This document shows positions 8,133 to 16,630 of a DNA stretch of 64,000 nt, one piece after another. Position 1 is the first letter of the stretch. Every line of letters starts with the position of its first letter. Made by a program: the position numbers and the translations under genes. The stretch comes from Streptomyces sp. NBC_00353 (lineage in GTDB: Bacteria; Actinomycetota; Actinomycetes; Streptomycetales; Streptomycetaceae), in NCBI RefSeq assembly GCF_036108815.1, contig NZ_CP107985.1, forward strand, positions 1,612,001 through 1,676,000, written 5' to 3'. The notes beneath the pieces were generated by a model. It did no database searches, was not told the origin of the DNA, and saw nothing but the letters and a program-made list of their open reading frames with translations.

Positions 8133-8911
8133 CCACCCTGATCCTGGCCCTGGTCGCCGGTGCGGTGGTCGGTCTGGCACTGGGCGGGCTGGGTGGCGGC
8201 GGCAGTGTCCTCGCCGTTCCCGCACTGATCTATCTGCTCGGCTTCACCCCGGCCGCGGCCACCACCGCCGCTCTGCTCATCGTCATCGTGACCTCCCTGA
8301 CGGGGCTGGTGGCGCATGCCAGGGACGGTCACGTCCGCTGGCGAACCGGCGGACTCTTCGCGATGGCGGGGATCGTGCCGGCAGCGGTGTCCGGGGCACT
8401 GTCGGTCCGGATTCCGGCGGGTGTGCTCACGGCGGCGTTCGCGGTGCTCGCGGTCGTGGCCGCGGTGCGGATGATCCGGCCGCGGGCGCCTGCGCGGTGC
8501 GAGGCGACTTCGGCCGAGGAGTACGCCCCGGACCCCGCCGACCGTACGGACGCCGGGCGGGCCGTGCGCGCCGGGGCCGGCCTCGGCTCCGTGACCGGGT
8601 TCCTCGGGGTCGGCGGCGGATTTCTCGCCGTGCCCGCGCTGGTCACGCTCCTCGCCGTTCCCATGACGGCAGCGGTCGGTACCAGCCTGCTCGTCATCAC
8701 GGTGAACTCCACGGCCGCCCTGGCCACCCGGCTCACCACCCCCACCTCGCTGGACTGGGCGGTGATCGCCCCGTTCACGGCGGCGGCGGTCCTGGGGGCC
8801 TGGGACGGCAAGCGTCTCGCCACCAAGGTGTCCACTGCCGCACTCCAGCGGATCTTCGGCGCAGCACTGATCGCCGTTGCGCTCTTCATGCTGGTCGATA
8901 CCGTGGTCTGA
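8129..8911 (+). CDS. TauE/SafE family sulfite exporter
   Basis: A 260-residue inner-membrane protein with about eight hydrophobic segments in two homologous halves. Each half has the glycine-rich TauE signature: GLALGGLGGGGSVLAVPALI near the N terminus and SVTGFLGVGGGFLAVPALVT after a hydrophilic loop at about residues 120-150. The family exports sulfite and other sulfur-containing anions. Its ATG overlaps the stop of the rhodanese gene. In this operon it most likely removes sulfite made by the persulfide dioxygenase. Substrate is inferred from context. Confidence 0.9.
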   Translation: MTTLILALVAGAVVGLALGGLGGGGSVLAVPALIYLLGFTPAAATTAALLIVIVTSLTGLVAHARDGHVRWRTGGLFAMAGIVPAAVSGALSVRIPAGVLTAAFAVLAVVAAVRMIRPRAPARCEATSAEEYAPDPADRTDAGRAVRAGAGLGSVTGFLGVGGGFLAVPALVTLLAVPMTAAVGTSLLVITVNSTAALATRLTTPTSLDWAVIAPFTAAAVLGAWDGKRLATKVSTAALQRIFGAALIAVALFMLVDTVV

Positions 8912-8949
8912 GCGACGTCACGCCGTCGACAGCAAATCGGGATCCGGGC

Positions 8950-9228
8950 TCAGGCGAGCGAGAGGAACAGCTTCTCCAGCCGGGCGCGCATCTGGTTCCG
9001 GTCGGCCGGTTCGGCGGTGTCGTCGGCCATGCAGTGCTGAAGGCCCGTCGCGATGATCGCGAAACCCGCCCGGTCGAGCGCGCGCGAAACGGCTGCCATT
9101 TGCGTGATGACGTCCTCGCAGTCCCGGCCTTCCTCGATCATCCTGATGATCGCGGCAAGCTGGCCCTGAGCGCGGCGAAGGCGATTGAGGACCGATTTCA
9201 GTTCGTCGGCCGCCATGTCAAGTTCCAC
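8950..9228 (-). CDS. CstR-like (CsoR family) persulfide-sensing repressor
   Basis: 92 residues, all-helical DUF156/CsoR fold: LKSVLNRLRRAQGQLAAIIR, then GRDCEDVITQMAAVSRAL, then GLQHCMADD. Cys37 and Cys66 are the conserved pair. The residue four places before the second Cys, which is the copper-ligand His in CsoR, is Gly62 here. The protein therefore looks like the copper-blind CstR type that forms Cys-Cys polysulfide links. The start is the GTG at 9228 behind GGAGG. It is divergent from a rhodanese gene and faces a perfect palindrome at 9242-9259, with two related sites before the MBL operon. It should derepress both units under sulfide stress. Confidence 0.88.
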   Translation of the reverse strand: MELDMAADELKSVLNRLRRAQGQLAAIIRMIEEGRDCEDVITQMAAVSRALDRAGFAIIATGLQHCMADDTAEPADRNQMRARLEKLFLSLA

Positions 9229-9241
9229 ACATCCTCCTTCG

Positions 9242-9259
9242 AATACCCCAAGGGGTATT
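9242..9259. promoter_or_regulatory. CstR-type operator between repressor and rhodanese genes
   Basis: AATACCCCAAGGGGTATT is a perfect 18-base palindrome in the divergent promoter between the repressor (start 9228) and the rhodanese gene (start 9306). Its half-sites match the two copies at 6231 and 6269. It should mediate autoregulation and control of the rhodanese gene. Confidence 0.82.
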
Positions 9260-9305
9260 CTAGCCTGTCCGGGGTACGCCCCGGCGACGAAAGGAAGCAT
9301 CCCTC

Positions 9306-9878
9306 GTGACCAGCCCCGCCTCCCTCTCCCCCACCCAGGCCGCAGCCCGGATCGGCGAATTCACCGTCATCGACGTGCGCGCCCCGGGCGAGTACGCCTC
9401 CGGGCACGTGCCGGGCGCGCTGAACATCCCGCTGGACCGTCTCGACGAGGCGCTGCCCGCCCTGAAGGCGGCGTCGGCCCGCGGCTCCCTGCTCGTGGTG
9501 TGCGCCTCCGGTGTCCGTTCCACCCGGGCCTGTGACGTTCTCTCCGCGGCGGACATCGACGCCGTCACACTCTCCGGCGGCACGTCGGCATGGGAGGGCG
9601 AGGGCCACGGCCTGGACCGCCCCGCCGGCGCCCGGGCCACCTGGCCGATGGAGCGTCAGGTCCGGTTCGCCGCCGGTTCGCTCGTGGTGGCCGGTCTGCT
9701 CGCGGGCCGGCGCTTCCCTGCCGCACGCTGGCTGTCGGCGGGCGTCGGCTCCGGTCTGGTCTTCTCCGCGGTGACCAACACCTGCGGGATGGCCGCCGTT
9801 CTCTCGAAGCTGCCGCACAACCGGGCGCCGCGCTCGGCGGCGGACTTCGACGCCACGCTGGACGCACTGCAGAGCTGA
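9306..9878 (+). CDS. Membrane-linked rhodanese (rhodanese plus DUF2892, YgaP-like)
   Basis: 190 residues. The N-terminal rhodanese domain has FTVIDVRAPGEYASGHVPGA and active loop LLVVCASGVRSTRA with Cys66. The C-terminal DUF2892-type part begins MERQVRFAAGSLVVAGLLAG, has two membrane segments, and carries the family's TNTCGMAAVLSKLPHNR ending. YgaP-type proteins carry persulfide sulfur at the membrane. The GTG start at 9306 lies 47 bases after the CstR operator. It probably belongs to the same sulfide-inducible regulon as the operon at 6307. Confidence 0.9.
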   Translation: MTSPASLSPTQAAARIGEFTVIDVRAPGEYASGHVPGALNIPLDRLDEALPALKAASARGSLLVVCASGVRSTRACDVLSAADIDAVTLSGGTSAWEGEGHGLDRPAGARATWPMERQVRFAAGSLVVAGLLAGRRFPAARWLSAGVGSGLVFSAVTNTCGMAAVLSKLPHNRAPRSAADFDATLDALQS

Positions 9879-9899
9879 AGCGGTACGGAAGTGCCCGTA

Positions 9900-9942
9900 C
9901 GGCAGGAGCCGGTCACGCCACCCGCGTGACCGGCTCCTGCCG
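9900..9942. terminator. Bidirectional hairpin terminator
   Basis: CGGCAGGAGCCGGTCACG (9900-9917) pairs perfectly with CGTGACCGGCTCCTGCCG (9925-9942), and one more C-G pair closes on a five-base loop. It lies between the convergent rhodanese gene (ends 9878) and peptidase gene (ends 9955), so it can stop transcription from both sides. Confidence 0.88.
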
Positions 9943-9954
9943 TGAGCAGGCAGG

Positions 9955-11250
9955 TCAGACGTCGTCCCGGACCAGGGCCAGCAGCCGGTCCAGCACCTGC
10001 GGTCCCCCGGCGCGCAGACCGTCGTGCTCGAACTCGTTCGTCACCCAGGTGCGCAGTCCGCGGATCGACGCGGCGGTGCGCAGCGCGTGTTCCGTGTCGA
10101 CGTACATGTCGTCGTGGTAGACGGCCGCGGCGACCGGCACCTGATTGGCGGAGAGGCGCTCGGGGTCGTACAGCTCGGGCCAGTCGGTACGGGAGGCGAG
10201 CAGTTCGGCGGTCTCGCGCAGCGGGCGCAGCGCCGGGTCGACCTCGAAGTGCCAGGGGTGGATGGTCTCGCCGGTGAGGAGCACCGGCCCGTCGCCCGCC
10301 AGAGCGGTGGCGACGTCGAACTGCGGAAATTCGGCGCGGACCCGCTCGGCGGCCCAGTCGGTGGGCTGCTTGCCCTGGCCGTAGATCGCCTCGTGCATCA
10401 GGGCGTACAGGGGGTGGCCCGCGAACGAGTTGGCGGTGCGCATGGCTTCCTGGAACGTGTCGGAGAGCTCAATGCCCAGCGGTGTGCGGACGAAGGCGTT
10501 CTCCAGCAGGTAGTGCAGCTGATGGCTGCCGTTGCCGCCGCCCAGCATGATGCCCAGGGACTGGAACCCCTCGGGCGTGAGGCGGTGTCCGGCGCTCTCC
10601 GGGCGGTGCTCCGCAAGGTACGCGGCGATCTCGCGGACGCGCTCGACGTCCTGCGGGTAGCGGGCGTAGTGGGCGGCGACCTTGCGCTCGATCCGTGGGT
10701 ACGCGGCGCGGTACACGTCGTCCGCGTGGGCATCGAGCGAGGGCAGCCCGCCGGTGATCAGGACAGCCTTGAGCCCCTCGGGGGCGGCCGACAGGTATCG
10801 GACCGCGCAGAAGCCACCGAACGACTGTCCGAGCACGGTCCACGGGGCGCCGCCGGTCAGCTGCGGCCGGATCAGCTCGCAGTCGCGCACGATGTTGTCG
10901 GACCGGAAGTGGGCGAGATAGTCGGCCTGCTCGCGCGGGCCGCCGCGCAGCGGCAGCGTCTGCCGGTTGGCGGGGGTGGAAAGGCCGGTGCCGCGCTGGT
11001 CGAGGAGCAGCACGCGGAACTCCTCCACCGCCCGCCCCAGCCAGGCCTCTGTACCGACGAAACGACGGGCCCCGAAGCCGGGTCCGCCCTCCAGATAGAC
11101 CAGCCACGGCAGCTCTTCGTCGGCCTTGCCGCGGGCGACGGCTTCCCGGCCGAAGAGCTCGATCTGCTCACCGCCCGGATCGGTGTGATCGAGAGGAACC
11201 GTGAAATGACGGTCGGAGAGAACGACGCCGGGCTGCCGGTAACTGCTCAA
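9955..11250 (-). CDS. Alpha/beta hydrolase, proline iminopeptidase-like (S33)
   Basis: About 431 residues. The oxyanion region PWLVYLEGGPGFGARR and LLLDQRGTGLSTPANRQTLP are S33 hallmarks, and the nucleophile elbow is VLGQSFGGFCAVRYLS. An Asp/His pair appears near the C terminus (VYHDDMYVD and EFEHDGLRAGG). S33 enzymes release N-terminal proline or other residues from short peptides in the cytoplasm. The TTG at 11250 is preferred because CAGGAG lies six bases upstream; the frame continues to 11334 without a good ribosome site. It is divergent from the ABC ATPase gene. No link to its neighbours is apparent. Confidence 0.88.
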   Translation of the reverse strand: MSSYRQPGVVLSDRHFTVPLDHTDPGGEQIELFGREAVARGKADEELPWLVYLEGGPGFGARRFVGTEAWLGRAVEEFRVLLLDQRGTGLSTPANRQTLPLRGGPREQADYLAHFRSDNIVRDCELIRPQLTGGAPWTVLGQSFGGFCAVRYLSAAPEGLKAVLITGGLPSLDAHADDVYRAAYPRIERKVAAHYARYPQDVERVREIAAYLAEHRPESAGHRLTPEGFQSLGIMLGGGNGSHQLHYLLENAFVRTPLGIELSDTFQEAMRTANSFAGHPLYALMHEAIYGQGKQPTDWAAERVRAEFPQFDVATALAGDGPVLLTGETIHPWHFEVDPALRPLRETAELLASRTDWPELYDPERLSANQVPVAAAVYHDDMYVDTEHALRTAASIRGLRTWVTNEFEHDGLRAGGPQVLDRLLALVRDDV

Positions 11251-11356
11251 GAGATGCTCCTGGATCAGATGTTTCACAGACAGTTCAGCACACGGCGGTG
11301 ACTCGGACAGTCCCGGCCCGTGTGCGCCGTGCACGGGGCGCTCCTAGCGTGCAGTC

Positions 11357-12520
11357 ATGATCCGGTTCGAGCAGGTCAGCAAGGTCTATCCGGACGGCAC
11401 GACCGCGGTCGACGGACTGTCCTTCGAGGTGGGCGAAGGGGAGCTCGTCACGCTGGTCGGACCGTCCGGCTGCGGCAAGACGACCACGATGATGATGGTG
11501 AACCGGCTGATCGAGCCGACCTCGGGCAGGATCCTGGTCGACGGCGAGGACATCGCACAGATCGACCCGGTGAAGCTGCGCCGCCGGATCGGCTATGTCA
11601 TCCAGCAGGTCGGGCTCTTCCCGCACCGGACAATCCTCGACAACACGGCGACCGTCCCCTCGTTGGTCGGCTGGAAGCGGGCGAAGGCGCGGGAGCGGGC
11701 GGCCGAGCTGCTGGATCTCGTGGGACTGGACCCGAAGACGTACGGGTCCCGCTACCCCGCCCAGCTCTCCGGCGGCCAGCGCCAACGGGTGGGCGTCGCA
11801 CGGGCGCTGGCCGCCGATCCGCCGGTTCTGCTGATGGACGAACCGTTCGGCGCGGTCGACCCCGTGGTGCGCGAGCGGCTGCAGAACGAGTTCCTGAGCC
11901 TGCAGACGACGGTCAGGAAGACGGTCCTGATGGTGACCCATGACATCGAGGAGGCGGTCCGGATGGGCGACCGGATCGCGGTGTACGGGGAGGGGCGCAT
12001 CGAGCAGTTCGACAGCCCCGCAGCCGTGCTCGGCACGCCGGCGACTCCGTACGTGGCCCGGTTCGTGGGTGCGGACCGGGGGCTGAAGCGGCTGTCGGTC
12101 ACCACGATCGAGCCGGACGACCTGGAGGAACCGCCGGTCGCGCGGCTCGACGAACCCGCCCGGACGGCGGCGGCCCGGCTGAACGACGTGGACGCCCGCT
12201 GGGCGGTCGTACTCAACGGCGCGGGCGAACTGCACGGCTGGGTGGCGGCGGACGCACTGCGGACCGCCGGGGCACACGGCACGGTCGGGGACCTGGCCCG
12301 CCGGATGGACGCGTGGGTACCGGTCGGCGCCCCGCTGAAACAGGCATTCAGCGAGATGCTCCAGCAGGACGCCGGGTGGGTCGCGGTGCTGGACGGTGCC
12401 CGTTTCCTCGGCGTACTGACTCCGGCGAAGCTGCATGAGGCGCTGCGCCGGTCGGTGGACGCGGACGCGCGCGGGGTGGGGCGCGACGAGGTGCAGTTCG
12501 ACTCGGTGGCGGACGCGTAG
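11357..12520 (+). CDS. Glycine betaine/choline-type ABC transporter ATP-binding protein (OpuCA-like)
   Basis: 387 residues. The ATPase domain has Walker A GPSGCGKTTTMMMVNRL, Q-loop YVIQQVGLFPH, signature LSGGQRQRVGVARAL, Walker B VLLMDEPFGAVD and switch histidine MVTHDIEEA. The C-terminal part, about residues 250-370, has CBS-like sequence (WAVVLNGAGELHGWV, WVAVLDGARFLGVL), as in OpuA/OpuC ATPases that sense ionic strength. The ATG at 11357 matches the family start. Its usual partners, two permeases and a binding protein, are not next to it. They lie at 20052-22353 on the opposite strand, so this operon appears split. A fragment of an unrelated hydrolase begins right at its stop. Confidence 0.93.
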   Translation: MIRFEQVSKVYPDGTTAVDGLSFEVGEGELVTLVGPSGCGKTTTMMMVNRLIEPTSGRILVDGEDIAQIDPVKLRRRIGYVIQQVGLFPHRTILDNTATVPSLVGWKRAKARERAAELLDLVGLDPKTYGSRYPAQLSGGQRQRVGVARALAADPPVLLMDEPFGAVDPVVRERLQNEFLSLQTTVRKTVLMVTHDIEEAVRMGDRIAVYGEGRIEQFDSPAAVLGTPATPYVARFVGADRGLKRLSVTTIEPDDLEEPPVARLDEPARTAAARLNDVDARWAVVLNGAGELHGWVAADALRTAGAHGTVGDLARRMDAWVPVGAPLKQAFSEMLQQDAGWVAVLDGARFLGVLTPAKLHEALRRSVDADARGVGRDEVQFDSVADA

Positions 12521-12604
12521 CAGGCCGGGCACTTCGCCCTGGAACGCCATCGCGAGACCATCACCCAGTACATCCACGACTTCCTCGGCCGCGTCCTCGT
12601 CTGA
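12521..12604 (+). pseudogene. C-terminal remnant of an alpha/beta hydrolase
   Basis: The frame directly after the ATPase stop reads QAGHFALERHRETITQYIHD and ends FLGRVLV before a TGA. The GHFALE histidine and following helix are typical of the C-terminal end of epoxide-hydrolase-like alpha/beta hydrolases. Nothing upstream encodes the rest, because the ATPase gene occupies that DNA. This marks a deletion or rearrangement junction at the ATPase stop codon. Confidence 0.6.
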
Positions 12605-12696
12605 CGCGGCGCCAAAGGGTTGTCCCGTGATCCCTGGTGGGTCGGCGCGCGGCGTCAGAGATCAGCTGGAGATGTCCAACGGCCGTGGCATACCGG

Positions 12697-14160
12697 TCAC
12701 GAACGAAGAGGATCCGATCCGTCCGATGCGGATTGCTCGGCAGCCGAGTCGAGGCCTCGGAGGTCCCCGACAGGCACAGGTTTGACCGGCAGGTGCGCGG
12801 AGAAGCGTCCGCCGAGCCCGATCGGCTGCTCGCGCGCCGATGCAAGGATCGTACCGACGCTGCTCTCGCAGTAGCGTCCCTGGCAGGGGCCCATGCCTGT
12901 GCGGCAGGAGAGCTTGACGGCGTTGACGTCGCTGACGAACGGTGACGATGCGAGGAAGTCGTCGACTGTGCCGCGTGTGACCAATTCGCATCGGCAGATG
13001 GTGGTTTCTCGCAGCGCCAGATCTCCGAGTGCCTCGCGGACCGGTTCGAACATGCGTTGCACCACGGTGGAGAATCGTGTCGCTTTACGGATGTCACGTT
13101 CTGCTTCGGCGAACGCCGCGGGGGGCACGGCGCGGCCGAGGTCGGCGGCGATCCCGAGACCCGCGAGCGCGCCCTCGGCGCGGGACCGGTCGGCGCCGGC
13201 GACGCCCGTGGGCTCGCCGGCGACGAACACTCCAGGGACGGATGTCTGCCGTCGTTCGTCGTGTGCGACCACCCAGCCGCCCCGTGGCGAGTCGAATGCG
13301 AGCTCGCATCCGATCTGGCGGGCGAGCTCCGTCGACGCGGAGAAGCCGTACCCGAGCACGAGATGCGATGCAGCGACCTCGCGGGGCGCGCCCGTCACCT
13401 CCCACCGCCGGTCGACCCGGGCGAGCTCGACACGGGAGACGCGTTCCGTGCCGTGGGCGGCCGTCACGATGGTCCGGGGCGAGACTCGGACGCCCTTGCG
13501 CACCAGCCGCGCCAGGATCGCGCCCGTCTCTGCGAGCATCCGCAGATGACCGGGTACGGCGCCGAGGGCGCGGAGCATGTCCATCGGCGTCGGGATGCTC
13601 TGCGCGAACGCGACCTCGCGTACCGGGACGCCGTCGCGGACGAGCAGGTCGGCCACGAGCAGCAGCAGCGGATGCGCCCCGGCCAGCACGACGTCGCCGA
13701 CGGGTGCGATCTTCTGTGCCTTGACGAGGGTCTGGACACCGCCGGCAGTCATGACGCCGGGCAGCGTCCAGCCGGGGAAGGCGACGGGGAGGTCGTAGGC
13801 GCCGGTGGCGATCAGCAGCCGCCGCGCGCCGATCATGCGAGTGCCGTGTTCCGGGTGGTTGATCGCCACGCACAGACCGTCCGGCTCTGCGTCGTCGTGC
13901 AGCACACCGATCGCCGACCAGCCGAACTCCGTCGTCAGTCGCGGGTCTTCCTCGAACCGCTGGATGAGCTCGGTGGCCCAGTGGTAGCCGGCGGTGGGGT
14001 GCAGGATGCTTCCGGTGAAGGCCTCGGGCGGCTGACGGAAGATCTGCCCGCCCGCCCGCTGCTGCTCGTCGATGACGACGACCGTCAGACCCTGGTCGGC
14101 TGCGGTGAGAGCCGCCGACATGCCCGCCGGACCTGCGCCGATGATCGCGACATCGAACAT
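12697..14160 (-). CDS. FAD-dependent oxidoreductase with BFD-like 2Fe-2S domain (D-hydroxyproline dehydrogenase alpha-type / HcnB-like)
   Basis: 487 residues. FDVAIIGAGPAGMSAALTAA is the FAD GXGXXG motif and a second dinucleotide fold follows at VVLAGAHPLLLLVADLL. The C-terminal part has four cysteines in CRCELVTRG and CRTGMGPCQGRYC, typical of the BFD-like [2Fe-2S] domain of HcnB, OoxA and the alpha subunit of D-hydroxyproline dehydrogenase. The gene overlaps the small ferredoxin-like gene by one base and shares an operon with a DadA-like FAD subunit. That matches the three-subunit D-amino/imino-acid dehydrogenases that pass electrons to the respiratory chain. The substrate (cis-4-hydroxy-D-proline or an opine-like compound) is inferred. 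Confidence 0.85.
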   Translation of the reverse strand: MFDVAIIGAGPAGMSAALTAADQGLTVVVIDEQQRAGGQIFRQPPEAFTGSILHPTAGYHWATELIQRFEEDPRLTTEFGWSAIGVLHDDAEPDGLCVAINHPEHGTRMIGARRLLIATGAYDLPVAFPGWTLPGVMTAGGVQTLVKAQKIAPVGDVVLAGAHPLLLLVADLLVRDGVPVREVAFAQSIPTPMDMLRALGAVPGHLRMLAETGAILARLVRKGVRVSPRTIVTAAHGTERVSRVELARVDRRWEVTGAPREVAASHLVLGYGFSASTELARQIGCELAFDSPRGGWVVAHDERRQTSVPGVFVAGEPTGVAGADRSRAEGALAGLGIAADLGRAVPPAAFAEAERDIRKATRFSTVVQRMFEPVREALGDLALRETTICRCELVTRGTVDDFLASSPFVSDVNAVKLSCRTGMGPCQGRYCESSVGTILASAREQPIGLGGRFSAHLPVKPVPVGDLRGLDSAAEQSASDGSDPLRS

Positions 14161-14450
14161 CACAGCCTCCCTGACGTCTCGATGACCATGCCCTCGCGCG
14201 CCGGGACCAGGCAGGTGCGGGTCAGCGGCCGTCCGTCGACGGTGGCGACGCACTCGAAGCACGTCCCCATGTTGCACAGCGGCGCCCGGGGTGCCCCGGT
14301 GCGGTCTCGTTCGAACGCGGCCCCTTCGGCGAGCATGGCGGTGGCCACCGTCTCGCCCGAACAGGCTCGAACCGGGTCGCCGTCCACGCCGATCGTCACG
14401 GCGTCGCCGCGCTCCTGCGCGGTGCGACGCCAGGCAGTGTCTGTGGTCAT
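14160..14450 (-). CDS. Small (2Fe-2S)-binding subunit of an amino-acid dehydrogenase
   Basis: 96 residues. PLCNMGTCFECVATVDG gives three closely spaced cysteines; a fourth is in LTRTCLVPAR, as in the small ferredoxin-like gamma subunits (HcnA/OoxC/Fer2_4 group). VRACSGETVATAMLAEG is the family's N-terminal strand region. It sits between and overlaps both FAD subunit genes (ATGA at 14447, TGATG at 14160), so all three are translationally coupled. It should carry an iron-sulfur cluster in electron transfer between the two flavins. Confidence 0.86.
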   Translation of the reverse strand: MTTDTAWRRTAQERGDAVTIGVDGDPVRACSGETVATAMLAEGAAFERDRTGAPRAPLCNMGTCFECVATVDGRPLTRTCLVPAREGMVIETSGRL

Positions 14451-15649
14451 GAGGTGCTCCTTTCCGCAAAGCGGGCCGGGTCGTACGGTGCGAGGTCGAT
14501 ATCGGGTGAGCGCCCGGCGATGAGGCCGGTCAGCACCCGTGCGAAGCTCGGCCCGAGGGTGAACGCCGATCCGCCGGTGGCGACGAACACCCCGGGCGCG
14601 CCCTTGACCGCGCCGACGAGCGGGAGCTGGTCGGGTGCCACCGTGGTTGCGCCGACCCAGCTGCGCACGGCGGGTACCCGTTCCAGCGCGGGAACGGTGT
14701 TCACGGCCGCACGCGCGTTGCCGGCGATCGACTGCGGGATCAGCTGGTGCTTGCGGTCGAACGCCGGGGCGCCGTGCGCGTCCCTCATCAGACGTGCCGG
14801 CCACCCGCCGCCGATGAGGACCGTACTGTCGAGCGACTGCTTGAGCGACAGGCGCGCGCCTGCGTGCTGAACGAGGTGCGGGATGAGCTTGGGGATCTTC
14901 GAGGTCACGGTCATCGTGAGGGCGAGGGGGACAGTGGGGAGCTCGGAGTCGAAGATCCGCCCGAGCTCGGTCGTCCACACGCCGGCGGCAAGCACGACTG
15001 CGGCGGTCCGGACAGTGCGGGCCCGTTCGTCGCCCGCGCGGCCCGTCTCCCGGAGGGTGACTTCCCATCCGGTCGGCACGCGATGCGCGCCGACCAGGCG
15101 GGAGCGTGTGCGCACGCTCGCCCCGGCCGCGACGGCCGCGCGGCCGACCGCGGGAGCGGCGATGCGGGCGTCCGCCTTTCCTTCCAGCGCGCTGAGGTTG
15201 GCTGCGAGGATGTTCCGTGAGAGGTACGGTGCGACGGCGTCGAGCTCGGTGCGATCCAGCGTGCGCACATCGAGGCCCCAGGAGCGTTCCAGCTCCGCCT
15301 TGAACTCAAGCATCCTGACCTGGTCGGTGTTCTCGGCGACCATGAGCCCGCCCGTCTGGCGCACGCCGAGGGGCTCTCCGATCTCGTCCTCCATGCGTGC
15401 CCACATCGCGGCGGCGTCGAGGTGCAGCGGCATCGCCTCCGCGGCGACGCGCGCGGCCCCCTCGCCTGCCTCGACCATCCGGTATTCGAGCTGGAAGTGC
15501 AGGCTCCCGGCGTTCTGGCCCGAGGCGTGCTGGTTCACCTGATCCTTGTCGACCAGGAGCACGTGCGCACCGTCGCGGGCGGCCATCCACGCCGTGAGGC
15601 AGCCGAGCAGCCCGCCGCCGACGACAACCAGGTCGTACCGCTCAGTCAT
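14447..15649 (-). CDS. FAD-dependent amine/amino-acid oxidoreductase (DadA-like, dehydrogenase beta-type)
   Basis: 400 residues. The N-terminal YDLVVVGGGLLGCLTAWMAA binds FAD. ASGQNAGSLHFQ is the DAO-family flavin contact, and the C-terminal loop APGVFVATGGSAFTLGPSFA is characteristic. The ATG at 15649 gives the family start; a longer open frame to 15850 is not conserved in character. It overlaps the DapA-family gene upstream and the ferredoxin gene downstream. With them it forms a likely heteromeric D-hydroxyproline or related imino-acid dehydrogenase, and this subunit probably holds the substrate site. Confidence 0.87.
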   Translation of the reverse strand: MTERYDLVVVGGGLLGCLTAWMAARDGAHVLLVDKDQVNQHASGQNAGSLHFQLEYRMVEAGEGAARVAAEAMPLHLDAAAMWARMEDEIGEPLGVRQTGGLMVAENTDQVRMLEFKAELERSWGLDVRTLDRTELDAVAPYLSRNILAANLSALEGKADARIAAPAVGRAAVAAGASVRTRSRLVGAHRVPTGWEVTLRETGRAGDERARTVRTAAVVLAAGVWTTELGRIFDSELPTVPLALTMTVTSKIPKLIPHLVQHAGARLSLKQSLDSTVLIGGGWPARLMRDAHGAPAFDRKHQLIPQSIAGNARAAVNTVPALERVPAVRSWVGATTVAPDQLPLVGAVKGAPGVFVATGGSAFTLGPSFARVLTGLIAGRSPDIDLAPYDPARFAERSTS

Positions 15650-16580
15650 CGGCGAGGGGGTGCGTGTCGATGCCGAGCTCGTGCAGGGTCGCCTCGACGC
15701 GGGCGACCTCGTCCGGTGTGAGCTCAAGGAGCGGCGCCCGCACGAATCCCGCGGGGATGCCACGCAGCCGCAGCGCGGTCTTGATGATCGCCTGCTGGTT
15801 GCCGAACTGCACGCCGTAGTCGGGACGAAACCACGCGTCCATGTACACACGGTCCTTCTTGCCCAGTTGGACCGCGCGCTCCCGGTCCCCGGCGTCGACG
15901 GCGTTCCAGAAGTCGGCCTGGTCGCGGCCGAGGATCCCGCCCGTTCCCATCAGGCCGTCGCCGTGGCCGAGGATCGCAAGGTCGGCGCCGAGCGCGTTGG
16001 TGGGCAGGCCGAAGTACCGCACCTCGCCCTCCAGCGCGTACATCCCGGCGAGGAAGCTCGCGAAGTCTCCCGTCGAGTTCTTGATCGCGACGACGTTCTC
16101 GATCTGCGCGAGCTCGGTCAGCAGTTCCACGTCCATGTCCACGACGCAGCCGCGCGGCCAGTTGTACACGGTCATCGGGATGTCGGTGGCATCGCTGACC
16201 GCCCGGTAGAACGCGACGATCTCCTTCCCGTTGGGCACGATGTAGGGCGGCGGAGTGAGGAGGATGCCGGCGAGGCCTGCCGCCTCCGCCGCGCGGGCGT
16301 GGGCAATTGCCTCCTGCGGGGTGAACGCATTGCAGGCGCCGAGGACCGGGAAGGCGCCGCTCTGGTGCTCGGCGCCCGCCGCGAACAGTTCCGCGCGTTC
16401 CTTCGCGGACAGGGAGAACCACTCGCCGCTGGTGCCGGCCAGGATCGCGCCCTGGATGCCCTCGTCGACGAGCCAGGCGACCTGCACGTGCAACGCGTCG
16501 ATGTCGAGCGAGCCCTCGCGGGTGAACGGTGTGGTGATTGCGGGGATGTAGCCGCGCCAGTTGACTGTGTTGCGATCCAT
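15642..16580 (-). CDS. Dihydrodipicolinate synthase (DapA) family protein, possible pyrroline-4-hydroxy-2-carboxylate deaminase
   Basis: 312 residues, a TIM-barrel class I lyase. The Schiff-base lysine is K167 in VVAIKNSTG and the catalytic tyrosine is Y139 in TVYNWP. GTSGEWFSL replaces the GTTGE loop of true DapA. In bacterial hydroxyproline catabolism a DapA-family enzyme deaminates the cyclic product of D-hydroxyproline dehydrogenase to alpha-ketoglutarate semialdehyde. The gene overlaps a DadA-like dehydrogenase subunit by eight bases, which fits that role. No epimerase or semialdehyde dehydrogenase is nearby, so the pathway is incomplete here and other 2-keto acid or sialic-acid-type lyase roles remain possible. 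Confidence 0.85.
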   Translation of the reverse strand: MDRNTVNWRGYIPAITTPFTREGSLDIDALHVQVAWLVDEGIQGAILAGTSGEWFSLSAKERAELFAAGAEHQSGAFPVLGACNAFTPQEAIAHARAAEAAGLAGILLTPPPYIVPNGKEIVAFYRAVSDATDIPMTVYNWPRGCVVDMDVELLTELAQIENVVAIKNSTGDFASFLAGMYALEGEVRYFGLPTNALGADLAILGHGDGLMGTGGILGRDQADFWNAVDAGDRERAVQLGKKDRVYMDAWFRPDYGVQFGNQQAIIKTALRLRGIPAGFVRAPLLELTPDEVARVEATLHELGIDTHPLADD

Positions 16581-16630
16581 GCGTGCTCCAGTTGCCGTCG
16601 TCCGGTGGTGTTCTTGCTGGGGTGTGCCGG

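Noticed and set aside
8950..9228. Copper-sensing CsoR
   Set aside because: The copper-ligand His four residues before the second Cys is Gly, and the neighbours are sulfur-transfer genes rather than a copper ATPase.
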